Of a stretch of DNA of 64,000 nucleotides, positions 46,344 to 58,622 are shown piece by piece. The stretch comes from Citrus sinensis (Eukaryota; Streptophyta; Magnoliopsida; Sapindales; Rutaceae). Position 1 is the first letter of the stretch. The number at the start of each line of letters is the position of its first letter. Below the pieces are notes generated by a model that was given only the letters and a program-made list of their open reading frames with translations, was not told the DNA's origin and searched no databases. The translations under genes were made by a program, and so were the position numbers. The stretch spans positions 3,534,001 to 3,598,000 of the forward strand of contig NC_068562.1 in the NCBI RefSeq assembly GCF_022201045.2. The letters run 5' to 3'.

Positions 46344-47328
46344 ATTAACCAACAAATTCAATTCAATCTGTATTTTTAAAATCTCTGTTGTAAATATTAG
46401 CGCGCGCGCTTGTATTCGCTAGTAAAGTTTTGTTTTGCTGACTGATTCAACATTTATCTCAGAAATGCTTCATAATTTCATTTGATTTGCTCTAGTCCTA
46501 TTGCAAATTTTCGAAGCCAAAAGAGATCCAGACTGAAGATGACATTCATTGAACTGTTGAAATGATTGTTTATGCTAATTTTTTTTTTAAAAATATTATA
46601 GTGATAATGACTACAAATTGGACATCTCAATAGTCAATAGCACGATAATTTTTTAGATGGCGTCAACACAACCTGTCAACCTCATTATCACACGTTCAAG
46701 CCCCCCAAAATTGCCACCACAATCCAACGCCGCATTTGGTCAACTTTGATATATTTAGGTCATGGGACCTTCCTATCTGGAAAAGAAAAAGGAGGAAGCG
46801 TGCTGGGATTTCCGCCTGGTTTGGCCTCAATTTGTAAAGTTTCGGGTTTATATCGCAAGCTAGGCTCAGCACTTGTGTTAAGGCAAACGCTTTACTCCCC
46901 AACTCTCAATTGAAAAAAAATATTCTTTTTCTCTCTCAAGTTTTTGTTTCTAACTTGTAAAATATTATGATAGAAAATTTTAGTGTGTAACGAAAAACTT
47001 GGGTCGCTGATCAGTAAAGCGGAAAAGTAAAACGTTGTACCATACAGTGTAGATACTCTTACAACCGTTGAATATCCAAACAGCATTAAAAATCAATAAT
47101 AGTTGTCAGGACAAGGACAAGAAATGGAGCGGATGGGGGAAAAAAACAATTGAATTATAATAGTAAAGAAATCAAAATCATGGTTCCTGTAACTTTCAAA
47201 TTACATTATTATTATATGAAGTGAACTTATGTATGCCTTTGACTATTTGAAGAAGCTCCTCCAATTCTGATGGAATCATTACTTGCAAATTTGTACATCA
47301 TTCAATGCAATTTATCTTCATTCCTACC
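46344..47328. other. Intergenic between convergent POLA1 and NAPRT
   Basis: Must contain both 3' UTRs. No gene is seen. The GC-richer piece at about 46660-46910 is unlike its flanks and may be a transposon relic (CCCCCCAAAATTGCC; CGCATTTGGTCAA), but I could not identify it. Confidence 0.5.
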
Positions 47329-50095
47329 TTATTGCAACTCCCCAACAGGTGCCTCGTTGAGCCAGAGGAAATGAATGAAGTCATACAATTTGGCACTTAC
47401 ACTAACCTGCATAACATAAAGTAACCTTTTTCTCATTTCCAAGTAATGCATTGGATGGAGCATATTAAGCAAGATATATTTAGAGTACCTTGTAAGGTGT
47501 TGGGTTCAGTCTCCTCATGTGATCAGGCCGCATTTGCTCTAACTGTTTGATACAGCGCTCTCTTGTGTCCTTGAGAGTTGGTAAATCTTCTCTTCTCTTA
47601 TCTGCAAGGAACAGAAACCGGTTTAGACATGGGTCTGACTAGAAACAAACTGCTTATAAAAGGACCATTCAAAGTACTTAAAAATTGTACGTCTCCGAAG
47701 ACCATCGGATAGTCCCCACCTGAGCTCCCTGGCCAGTAACACTTCAGGAGCTCTTCGACTTTCTGTGGCACCACATATGCTCTCTTTGATTCATTGAAAG
47801 GGTGACGACACAAAATTCGTTCTCCCACCTGCAAATTTACAATGTGATGAAAATGAGGTCTTTCTCCGTACATCATTACAATCATCATATAAATGATAAT
47901 GCATGTAGACATGGAATATATTGACAACGGCTAATTACCACAAAGCAAGACTAGCCTATCTAGTGGTCAATTAGTGACTCACACTCTTTCCTATTTCTGG
48001 ATTCAAAGCAGTGAGCATCGAAGGAAAGCAGAACTGAACGCCACATGCAGTACAATTATAGTGAATAACACAAGTTGACTTTTACCTTTGGAGGTGGTTC
48101 ATTTTCTCCAGTCATTATGTCCACAAGGGGGTAACCTTCTTTGCCATACAATCTGTAAGACCGTTTCTTACATGGTATAGAGACCTAGTCACCAGAAAAG
48201 GAATAATAATTACAGAACGATCAGAGATGCTGCTATAAGTTTATAGGAAGCATGTTCAAACCTTTGAAACATCTTCAGAGAGTTTGATGCGAGGCTGCTT
48301 ATTTATCTCCACAAGCTTGAAAACACAGCCTAAAGCAGCCTGAGCATAGCAAGTGACCAGATAGGTTCCTATTCCAAATGCATCTACCTCATGACCCTTC
48401 ATTTCAAAAAAAGAAAAGGCTGAAACATTTAAAACATCCAAGTGTAATATGATGTTTCTAACATCATAAAAATGCACAAATTGACGTATATCATCCTGCA
48501 TCCATATTATATAAAAGGGTGAAAGAATAATGTATAGTAGTGCCAATCCTTGGTCAGCTTGATATCAATGAAACACAACATACTCATCAGAGAAGATGCT
48601 TCGAGGTGTATCTTATATCCATGGGAGCCTATGAATATTAATTGCAGTGTATGTCAAGGAAAACCTTTTTTAGAATCTTTTTAACACATTCGTGAAGTTC
48701 TGAAGCAATGTGGAAATATGCTTATTTGAAGCACCTTTGAATTTAGAGTTTACCTGTTTGTTTAAAGCATCTAAAGTTTCCTCATTTAAATCATTACTAG
48801 CAGTAATGCTCATCTTCTCAAAATCAGGCACTCCAAATTCTTTTTCAATGGTGCGAAAGAACTTGCGGGCCTCACAAGACAGATACGCTAAATCACCAGA
48901 GTCCAATCTAATGCCTACAGCTTTATACCTGCACAGCACCTCAACTAAACTCAGCCCAGAAATTATGTGATTAAATAATTAATTGGAATATAAGCAACAT
49001 GGTGAATCTTAAAGATATTAAAATGAAAGGAGAATGATAAAATCACAAAATATGTTGATGGCACAGAAAGAGAAAACACAAGGACCAACAAAACAAAACA
49101 TATGATCATGGATGATTCTCAATATGAGGAAAAATGATAAAGGGAGCAACAATATCACATTTTCACCTGTCTAATATAAGAGGGAATGAATAGATTTTAT
49201 AAGTTTAAATGTCAGAACAATATTTGAATTCTAAAGTTCCAACAGATATATCTAAAGATATGTGCACGACTGCAGCCAGAGCACAAAGTAGTAGGATGTT
49301 TACAATTTAACTGAGAATACTTCGTGTCTACCCATCAAATAAAGTGGTGTCATCATCACCATCATTTCCATAATCAGCAACTCTTACTTTTTTGCTTGAC
49401 AAATTAAATTCATGCTGTACAAAACTTAAAACATGAGGCAGAAACCGTACCACTCAAGGCTCAGGTGGAAAGGCATACCAGAAAAGGAAAATGGGAACTG
49501 TTTGTGTGCATGTTCGCATAAAAAGTAGCTCTCTTATTCGAGTAAAGAGGATAAAGGTATAAAGCTTTCAGACATACCCCAAATCATTGAGTGCTAGAGC
49601 AACCGCACAAAAGTTGGGAACCCCACTCCTCATAACCTAGTATTGAACCCCATTATTAACAAGTATGTATGATTAATGCAAAATGAAGATATTAGACTTA
49701 AATAAGTTAAAAAATGGCAACATATTTATTAAAAGTAGAAAATAGAACCATATAAAACAGCACATTGCCCATGTTTGCCAACTAAAATCTACTTCTGACA
49801 AATACCTACATGTCTTGCATGCTTATGTAAAATACATCACAAGATTTAGATGACATTCATAAATAGTTTTAGAAAAGAAAATCTGGTTAGTACACTAACT
49901 ATTAAGTAGCAAGAGTGAGATAGATGACATTCATAAATAGTTTTAGCCAACTAAAAAGGGGAACAAAAATTCATTTTTTGCTTGTTTTTGAGAATTTGCA
50001 AATAAACCATATCAGATGTTTAATCAGGCAAATGACTCAAGCAACTACGCCACTTAAACCATCGGCAATTTAATGCTGAATATACATGCAGATGA

Positions 50096-50138
<43 letters not shown>

Positions 50139-53100
50139 CGGGAATTAAGCTAGAAGATGAAAATAAATTTCGTACAGTACTTAAAACTAAAGAGATCTGA
50201 GATCAAATGGTTAATGAAAAGCCCACTTGAAAATGTTCGCTTACATCATATGTGTCCACGAGAGCTAGGAAGTTATTGGGGAACGCTAAGGCATAGGAGA
50301 TGAAAGCTGCTAACTCGCTTTGATTTGTCTCACCAAAAATGCCATGTAATGACTTTGACCACTGTAAAGAAAGGAGAAAAATTAGTAAATCATTAGATAA
50401 AGGGATAGGTAATGACTAGTAAAAGAAAAACAGACCATAAATAAAACAGGAAAACTACTTTCCAGAAGAAGTGATGGTTTCTACAATGTATCTGCAAAGG
50501 TACAAGTAAAATACAGATACAACAACGAGCATTTGCTGTATAGAAGTAAGTTGAAATTGAAGCCATTGGAAACAAGAACAAATTGAACTAATTGATCTCA
50601 TCAAAATGCAATTTAACAGATGTGACAACTGCAAAGCAACCAGATCAACCAGTTGCAAACTAGGGAAGAGGGGAAAAGGAAATATTAGACACAATTAGCT
50701 GCAGTCGTACAGATAACAGGAACAGACAACATTTTCTATTTGTAAGGTATGGTTGAAATTCTCCTGCGGAGTCCACACTTCTGTTTCACTGCCACATGTG
50801 TTCTAGTGTGCCAAGATGTTTTTCTCAAAAGAATAGAACATTTGAATCTTGCAAAAGTTGCATGGAACACAATCTTTGTCAGTTTCATGGTAACTGCTGT
50901 TTCGAAAGTCAAACAAACAACCTTCCCGGATCATAAGTGTACAGTTACTAACATAAAATCAATGGATACTGATGAATCATGTAATTACAATGTAAAGAAA
51001 ACAAAGGCACAAACTAAGTTGAAAAAAAAAAAAGGGAAAAAAAACCTGAATTTTGCTCAACCATGTCTGAACCAAACTGACAAAATCCTCACTAGTATGA
51101 GACCCATCCGAGCTTTTAAGTGATTTCTCTATAATCTCATCAGGGCTCTGCAAAGTCATAGTGGATCAATTAGATCAACAGAATAAAGGATGTTTTGGAG
51201 ATTTTTTATCTGGAAACAAACAAACAGAGTCCCAAACACATCCTAAACTACTATCTTGGATCATGATATGTTTCCTTGGCTTGAATCCAGTCGCAATTGA
51301 GGATTTGTAGTGAAACTCAACCTATAACAGATTTTCTAAAACCAAAAACGTGGATTCCCTATTCAGATTCAGACAAACATCCCTCAGGCTCTTGCATAGG
51401 ATCTCATTTCTCATCTTAAAAAATACGAAGTAACATTTCAAGGAAATAGCCTCACTCAATGGAAATGGTGAGTTTAAACTAAGAAAAAGCAAATATTATA
51501 AAGCCATCATCAATCATGATGGTACGGTTGAAACTAAATGGCATTATACAAATTCTTTTGCATTGTAAGGCACATCTACAACTACTAGTAATATAGGTAT
51601 TAAATCTCTCTATCAAAATTACTAACCATAAATGAGCTAACAAAGGCATGTGAATGCGTTCCACGAAGAGGTATCCCAAATAACTTCCCAGCAGCAACAT
51701 TGCTGTTAACAAAAAACCAAAAAGCAAACAAGAGATAAACCAAATATCAGCCAAGGTAAATAACCAAGTAGCTGAAGATAACTGAGGAGAATTCAAGCTT
51801 TAAGTGATCTGAAGGTCAATCAAAGTGGAGGACACTTGAGTCTTTGCCTTTTCTTCAATTCTCTGTGGAAATCTACACATGTTGAATCTATAAAAATAAA
51901 ATGTCTCCTACTAACTAACTAGTATCTAACCAATGGATAGCTACAGCACAAGCCAATACAAGAAACACCATGCAATTGCTTACAAACAGCCAGAATTGAT
52001 GTCTCCTTCAATGAATTCTGGTATCCTTCATATCAGCATGGGCAAGGAAACACAAAAAGCAAAACTTCGGGATATAGGGTCATTATCATTCCCTTTGAAT
52101 CTCAGAAGTATATAAAATAATCTATCCTTTACTTTGTGGAGATTCAAACATAACTGAACCAAATTGATAAAAATGTATTTTATTTCATTCAAAGTGAACT
52201 TAGAACTTAACATGAATAACTTGAATAATACTACAAAAGATCACAGATGCTTAGAAATTAGAAGCTATATAGGATATGAACAAATGGATATGAGAAATGA
52301 CTGTGGAGAATAAAATATTTTCACCTTGTGGCATCAAATCCTCCAATGTAGCAGTATTTTGATGCTCCTATTCCTCCATCAGGGCCCTAAATGTAGGATA
52401 AAGTAAGCTATTCTTATGAACAAACAAAAATCAGCAGTTCAAATAAAAGGTTAAAAATAATGTGAGCAACCTGAGCCCGTCGAAGGCCAAACTCGAGTAA
52501 CATTTTTGACTTGCTAGCAACAAATCGATGTCTTGCAGCATTTGTAGTCACTAATGAGGCATAATTAATAAGATTCACAAATGGAGTTTCCAGCAATTGA
52601 ACCACCTAAAGCAATAGAAGATAAGCATTAAGAAGAATTTAACGGTAAATATAAATAATTACATGCAAGAAAGACTCAATAAACACAAAATACATTTGGA
52701 AATAATATGTGGAGAAAAGCTAGTTTAATGGTACTCACAGCAACTGGCCCTTCAACTCGCAGCAGGGGTACCTTTGGGAAAACAACTGATCCCTCTGTAA
52801 TAGCATGCACTTCAACATCAGAACAGTTGATTCCTCTAAGATAATCGAAGAAGCCATCCTATAGTTTTTAGGGGAAAAAAATTGATTAACTTATCAGTTA
52901 ACAATCCAAATTGCAGGCAATATTAACAAATCACGTATTATATGGAAAGCAGCACCATATACCACAAATAAATTTTGCGGCAGAGCTAGAAAGAACATGA
53001 AACCTAAACTTTATTTTTAGAAGGTCGTTCATATCAGTACAGCCATTCAGGTGATTATCTATCAGAAAATGGAATTTATTTATGAGATGCAAAGATGATA

Positions 53101-54609
53101 GATAATAACAGCTAAACAATTAAGTAGGTAAACAAAAGCAACTAAGACAAAAAAATAAAAATTGCCAACATTGTATAAATCCGTGCATCTGTTGCTAACT
53201 TTCCCCCTGTCCCACATCAATAATGCCTGCAGCAGGTGTTTACATGCCTCAATACACCTACTAAGATAATTCACCAACAATTGGTGAGAACAAACTGTCT
53301 GCAACAGTCCTACAAGCTCATCAAAAACTGCACAAGCATGGTAGCAAAACCAAATTAAAGAAGCTTTTCCAACAGCCAAGTTTCAATTCTCATGTAATAA
53401 GACACATTTGCAACAAAATCCATGATCGTAGGAAACACATTGATTAACATTCAGGTCATTACGCACAAAAAGATTCAAATTCCAAGAAGAAAAAATTTCA
53501 TGTATATCGACTGATGTGTAGAATTGTTAAAATATCAACCAAGCATCCAGAACAGGAAAGTGATAATCACATCACCCATTGCCGTCAAAAGCTTTAAAGC
53601 TAAAGACATGTATGAGAGCTAAGATTTAAATGTTAAAGGCCATCATAATCGATGTGAATGAAAGAAAAAGAGGATATCAGATCACTCCTATCAACGAAGC
53701 GCTCATGACCAAATCATGCAAATTGTTCACCTCGCAAGTTAAGGACGTAAATAAAAAAATACGGGCAAGCACATCACAGCAGTGCTGTGATATTTCAAAC
53801 TGAACTTCATTAAATGATCTTATTCTAAAGAGAAAAAAGAAAGCAAAAGCAGCTTCTCATTACTACTATGACGGGTAAAGTGGTTTGCAATACCTCACAT
53901 GAACCAGGCAGGCTATCACGGACAAAAGTGATCTCCTCCTCTGTCAATTTGAAGTTAGCAATGAACCTTATGCATTCTTCCAAACCAGCAAAGATAGTAT
54001 ATTCACCACCAAACGGATTCTTTCGAAAATATAAATCAAACCTGAAGCACACATAATCAAAGACACAATATCTCTTAGAAAGCCACTTACTAGTCAGTAG
54101 TCGCTACATCTCAACCTCTAAAAGGTATTGCTTTGCAGCACGAAAACAACGAGTAAGGCGGTCAGCTACAGGGTGCTAAAAATGCCAGCAGGACTTAATA
54201 GAATCGATGAATCCAAATCCCTAGATTTTTTTTCCTATCTTATTAACTTTCATTTTTATTTATTCATTTTTTTTTTATAACTTTGAAATAATTAGCGCTA
54301 AATCCAATTGCTAGCAAACTCGCATAATTCAGCAAAATTTTCCTTTAACGAAAACAAAACAAGTTCAGTTACACAGGAAACTAACTAATGACAAAATATC
54401 ACAAAAGGCTTTGTTTGATATCGAGAAAAATGAATGACGAGTAACAGTACTTACACAGCACGTTCATCATGCTTGCCAGCTTTCCAATAAGCATAAGCCA
54501 TGGTGAACTGATAAAGATCGTTTAACAGAGGCGTAACCATCGGGTTAGTCGGGCCAGAAACGGACCGACCCGCTTGGTTTTCACTCGGTCCATTCGCTTT
54601 GCCCTCCAT
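47329..54609 (-). CDS. NAPRT: Nicotinate phosphoribosyltransferase
   Basis: Entry enzyme of the Preiss-Handler NAD salvage route: nicotinate plus PRPP (ATP-coupled) to nicotinate mononucleotide. Fifteen minus-strand exons join in frame to 560 residues: 54609-54455, 54041-53894, 52858-52739, 52605-52471, 52386-52325, 51702-51627, 51147-51046, 50361-50245, 49636-49578, 48928-48754, 48396-48262, 48184-48086, 47828-47720, 47601-47489, 47406-47329. Key stretches are [20 protein letters not shown] (about 28-47), [61 protein letters not shown] and [15 protein letters not shown], all as in plant NAPRT1/2 (about 557-560 residues). No transit peptide is evident, so it is probably cytosolic. Intron 2 is about 1 kb and intron 8 contains an AG microsatellite. 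A TATA box lies 80 bp upstream of the ATG. Confidence 0.96.
50099..50134. repeat. (AG)18 microsatellite in a NAPRT intron
   Basis: Eighteen uninterrupted AG units in the intron between NAPRT exons 8 and 9. Likely length-polymorphic. Confidence 0.95.
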
Positions 54610-54689
54610 TTTTCTTTCACAAATTTATTGTTTCTTTTTCAGTAAGTTTTTTGAATTGTATGTATGCTAGCGTTTGGGAGTACCCGTCT

Positions 54690-54701
54690 ATCTATTTATA
54701 A
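54690..54701 (-). promoter_or_regulatory. TATA box of NAPRT
   Basis: On the minus strand TTTATAAATAGA lies about 81-92 bp upstream of the ATG at 54609, with a pyrimidine/A-rich leader between. Confidence 0.6.
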
Positions 54702-55131
54702 AGAGTTGGTGGAAGGGAAAGGAGTCATGTAATTTACGGCTTTTCAATAACAGAAAGGGGGTCTGTTTGTTGAATTGAAGAAGACCGTTAAAAGCGCAGC
54801 AGTCCTTTTTAGAAAATTTGTTTGCAAATAAGAATAAAGAAATGCCAATGGCAGAGGTGAACCTCTCACAGTTAAGAAAGGTCGTGAGGGTAGGGATTTA
54901 AATTTTTATAAATTTAAAATTTTTTTAATTAAATATTATGTATGATTATTTTAATATAATAATATAAGTTGTAATTATATATATCGTAATAATAATTATA
55001 AATATTTATATAATATAATAATTTAATGTGTAATTAATATTGAAAAAATAAATAAATTCAAGGCAGGCGTGACCATATAAAATTTAATTTGTACGATTGC
55101 AGAATAGCACTATGAATTCAATGAATTTACA
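54702..55131. other. Promoter-side intergenic of NAPRT
   Basis: Upstream NAPRT sequence followed by a strongly AT-rich block (54898-55060). No gene seen. Confidence 0.5.
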
Positions 55132-55656
55132 AGTATTACACATGGTCAGCACGCCATCTTGTTGTTGATTTCTTATTTTTCTCTGTGGTCAAAGAAAAAT
55201 ATTGTGTATTTTGTTTTATATGTTCATAAATTCATTTATGAATTTATGACCAGGAGAGTGTTGGCCAGGGATGGTAATAGATGAGGGTGCGAATGTTGCG
55301 GGTAAAGGAGCTAGGTCGTTTGTACAACTGAGAAGGGCTAATAAGAGAGTAGGAAGACTCACTGATTTGGGCTGAATCAGAGATATAGGAATATTCTACA
55401 AGGTTTTCAATTTTATTGGTGGTATGAGAAGTGCAAGATCTGGGCAAAGAAAGAGTAACAGGAGGTGAAGATGAAGTGGAAGCCGTGAATAAGAAGTTCT
55501 CTCTGCGCCTGAAATTCTAGAGAGCAAAATAGAAAAAGCCTTAAAGTATTACACATGGTCAACATGCCATGTTGTTGTTGATTTCTTCTTTTTCTGTGTG
55601 GTCAAAGAAAAATATTGTGTATTTTGTTTTATATGTTCAGAAATTCATTTATGATT
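55132..55656. repeat. Pair of 113-bp direct repeats enclosing 299 bp
   Basis: AAGTATTACACATGGTCA starts both copies (about 55131-55244 and 55544-55656). They share TGTGGTCAAAGAAAAATATT and GTGTATTTTGTTTTATATGT, with about 90 percent identity by eye. The enclosed part is less AT-rich, and its minus strand is open for about 90 codons without an ATG (ends YYHPWPTLSWS). It looks like a TRIM in size, but I found no TG...CA ends, primer site or target duplication. Confidence 0.7.
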
Positions 55657-55664
55657 AGGATCAG

Positions 55665-55803
55665 GCTACAGTGTAATTGTGGTACCGTACTACAGTTGTA
55701 CTAGCCGCTGGATTTACTTAAATGAGTAGGATCCACTTGAATAGGTAGAAATCTAACGATTGGGTGTAACTGTGATATGGTACCACAGTTGCACCACAGT
55801 TTT
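55665..55803. mobile_element. Small foldback element, about 139 bp
   Basis: The left arm (55671-55716: GTGTAATTGTGGTACCGTAC, TACAGTTGTACT) pairs with the right arm (about 55748-55803: GTGTAACTGTGATATGGTAC, CACAGTTGCACC). Each arm is about 45 nt, allowing mismatches, with a short centre. A MITE-like relic. Ends and target duplication are uncertain. Confidence 0.65.
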
Positions 55804-55819
55804 ATCGTTATGATTATGC

Positions 55820-57007
55820 CCATTTTAACGCTTATTTTTAACATTTTTAATTTTTTTATACTTTAGAAAAGTTATGGACCAGTTTGATTTGCTATTCATA
55901 AAACAATTTTTAGAATCTAAAATATAATTTAGAAATTGTAGTTCGATTCTGATCATTTTTAACATTAAACAATTTGTTTGATATAAAATCCAAATAAATA
56001 AATAAAAGCATCTTCATTAACAAAGAAATAAGGGTTGGGTTAAGGGAAAATTGAAATTACGGCATAATTTTTTTTTTCAAATTACAAATTTAATAATGTC
56101 CTAAAATGCAATATAAGATTAATCTTTTCATATCCCGCAAGGTAAATGTTTTTCTTTAGCGTTTGGCAATTTTTTTTAATTGATAAAATAAAACAACGTT
56201 ATTTAATTCATATATTAAACATTTTGCAAATCAGGTGAAAGGACGCGAAAAAATAGTGAAATGATTAAGGTAACCAGATAAGGATGAGAAAAAAGGACCA
56301 CGCATAAAATCCAACTCAAGTCAAACACAAGGCAAGTCAATTAAATTAATAGATCTGCCAATCTTCTTTTTCTCTTTTTTCTATTTATGAAATTATTTGT
56401 CGATTTTCAAGAATAATAAAGTTATTTGAACTCATTAGCCTACTCCATATACTTATTTATTAAATAAATTCATTCTTATATTTTGAAATTTTAAATTTAA
56501 CTCAATAAATTCACTTAAGTACCCAATATACACTTACTAAACCCAATTTGTCTAATAATAGTTTGTTTACTCATTAAACCCATTAAATTCATTATAAATC
56601 CTTCCTAAATGTTTCATTGAATTTCTTATATAGTTACTCAAAATCCAAAAAATATATACAGCAACTCATCAGCCACCGAACATAAAACTCATGTTGGCGA
56701 CATTGCCAGGTAAAAAGACAATCAAAATATCAGCTCTCAAGTAAGCCAAATGATTGACGTTAAAGAAAAAAGATCATCCACACAACAAAGAAAAGAGCAA
56801 TGACTTTCAGCTTCAGCTAAGTAAAAAACGAAAAGAGTTGAAGGCAAAAGGCACTTAGACAACAATAAATGAGATTTTCTCTACTGTATAGTATAAGTGG
56901 TTTAGAGGACGAATCACGTTTTTAGTCGATTAGATTTAACAAAAATACGTTGAATGTAAAGATGGATTTAAAAGAGTAAATTTTGCTTTTTCTGTATTTT
57001 ATTGTAA
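55820..57007. other. Intergenic, AT-rich
   Basis: No gene, RNA or repeat with clear ends recognised. Confidence 0.5.
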
Positions 57008-57021
57008 CTTAATTTAAAAGT

Positions 57022-57207
57022 TTTTTTTTTGTCTTAATCATCCCGTATTCGGCGACTACATTGGGTACTGACTACTCCGAATTCGGGTCGGGTGCTAATA
57101 AAGCCCTCTCAACGAGTGCGACTTCCAAGAAATTCGAACTAGGGAGCAAACTCAGTCAAGCCATCTAAGGGGTTCAACCGGTGCCAATTGAACCAACACC
57201 TCGTTGG
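57022..57207 (-). mobile_element. tRNA-derived SINE with a 12-bp target-site duplication
   Basis: On the minus strand the element starts at 57207 with CCAACGAGGTG. It has an A box TGGTTCAATTGG at about 57195-57184 and a B-box-like AGTTCGAATTTC at about 57143-57132. The tail ends as GATTAAGAC plus an A-run (T-run at 57021-57030 on plus). TAATTTAAAAGT flanks it at 57010-57021 and 57208-57219. A full-length, 186-bp copy. Confidence 0.88.
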
Positions 57208-57219
57208 TAATTTAAAAGT

Positions 57220-58622
57220 ATTTTAATTATTAAAAATTAATTTCAAAGATAATTTTAATGAATAGTTTATTACGTTAAAATAACTTCACCCATTCAAGAA
57301 TTGTTCATTGCATTACAAGAAATGCACCTCAGAGTCATATGCTGAGAAACGCATAACAAAGTAAAGAAGGAATTCCACGAAAATTGAATGGGATATTCGG
57401 TTATAAAGTAACATAATGGTATAATTTAGAATTTGGGGAGAAATTTTGAAAATTAGCGGCAACAACAATGAGAATATGCGCAGCACATGCAATAGTTTTG
57501 AGCTTCAAATGGATGAAACGGCGGCGGCATAACGATTAAAATTTAAAGCAGCAAATATATTAAACATTAGAATGGCATTTTGTATTAGGACAGGACATGT
57601 ATTGACACAAAACCATGCTGTTGTCAAAATATGTCATAGTTAATATTTTTCGTTATATTCCTTTTCTTGTGTTAGCATATCTTCTTATTCTATGAAATTT
57701 GTAAGCAAAAGAAAATTTAATCCTAGTCATAGTTGGACTGACGTAAATGGAAGGCGTATAAACGTAATTGGGAAAATTGTTGTTTGTTTTGCTTTAGTTC
57801 CACGCGATCAAAAAGACTGGAAGTCTGGAATGATGGCCAAACTCATGCGATGCAAGGACTTCAATATGAACACCAAATTGTTCCCATTAACCCATTTGAA
57901 GGGCCACAGGAGACCGGACTTTGGAATATTATGACATTTCCTAAGAAATTAAATTCAAAACCGACAAACACTTTTGTCTTTCTGAAGTCTTGTGTTGAAC
58001 TGAATTTAGACGTGAACCTCTCATAGGGCAAACAAGGGGTACCATGGAAAGCACCAGTAAAGAAAGTCTGTTCAAGACCGCTTACCCAAACAATCAAGAC
58101 AAAGCTTTCCAGATAAATGGTGAGATCGTAGTAATAAGTAATTTTCATATAAACCACATACACAGGAGGGCAAGAACATTAGCATATCATAAATAGTTAC
58201 TAGATATGAGTCGTAAGATAACGTCAGTCCTGACCCAAAGAAAATGGAATTTACAAGAGCAATCCCTACTTTTGACCACAACCATTGCCTACAAGCTAAT
58301 CTTGCAAATTCGGTTGGTAAAACATGGTTAGAGGCATGTCCAAAATAAGCTAATTTAATTTTTGAGGATTCCCTAAGCAACATTTAGTGATGTTAAAGCT
58401 GGCAGTTAACCGCAGCGCCCCTAAATCCAAATGCATTATAATTGAGTAGCATGAGTCCAATAAACTCAAAAATAACTCAAAAATCTTTTCTTTCTGGCTT
58501 CATATCATCACTGCAGACACTTTTACCTGTCTGCATGCTGGTAAAAAACATACACCACGTGAAATTAAGGCATGCATGTAGAAGTGAGACACAAAAATAT
58601 TATCTGATTCACCAAAGTATTT
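57220..58622. other. Intergenic beyond the SPATULA-like gene
   Basis: No gene recognised. An open stretch at 57784-57940 in one plus frame (THAMQGLQYEHQIVPINPFE) is less AT-rich than its flanks and could be a gene fragment, but I cannot assign it. Confidence 0.45.

Noticed and set aside
50099-50134. AG tract as a GAGA-type regulatory element
   Set aside because: Uninterrupted microsatellite deep in a NAPRT intron, with nothing to support a regulatory role.
57692-58026. Two overlapping 80-codon plus frames as a gene
   Set aside because: No start context, splice partner or family match. Kept only as a possible gene fragment in the intergenic note.
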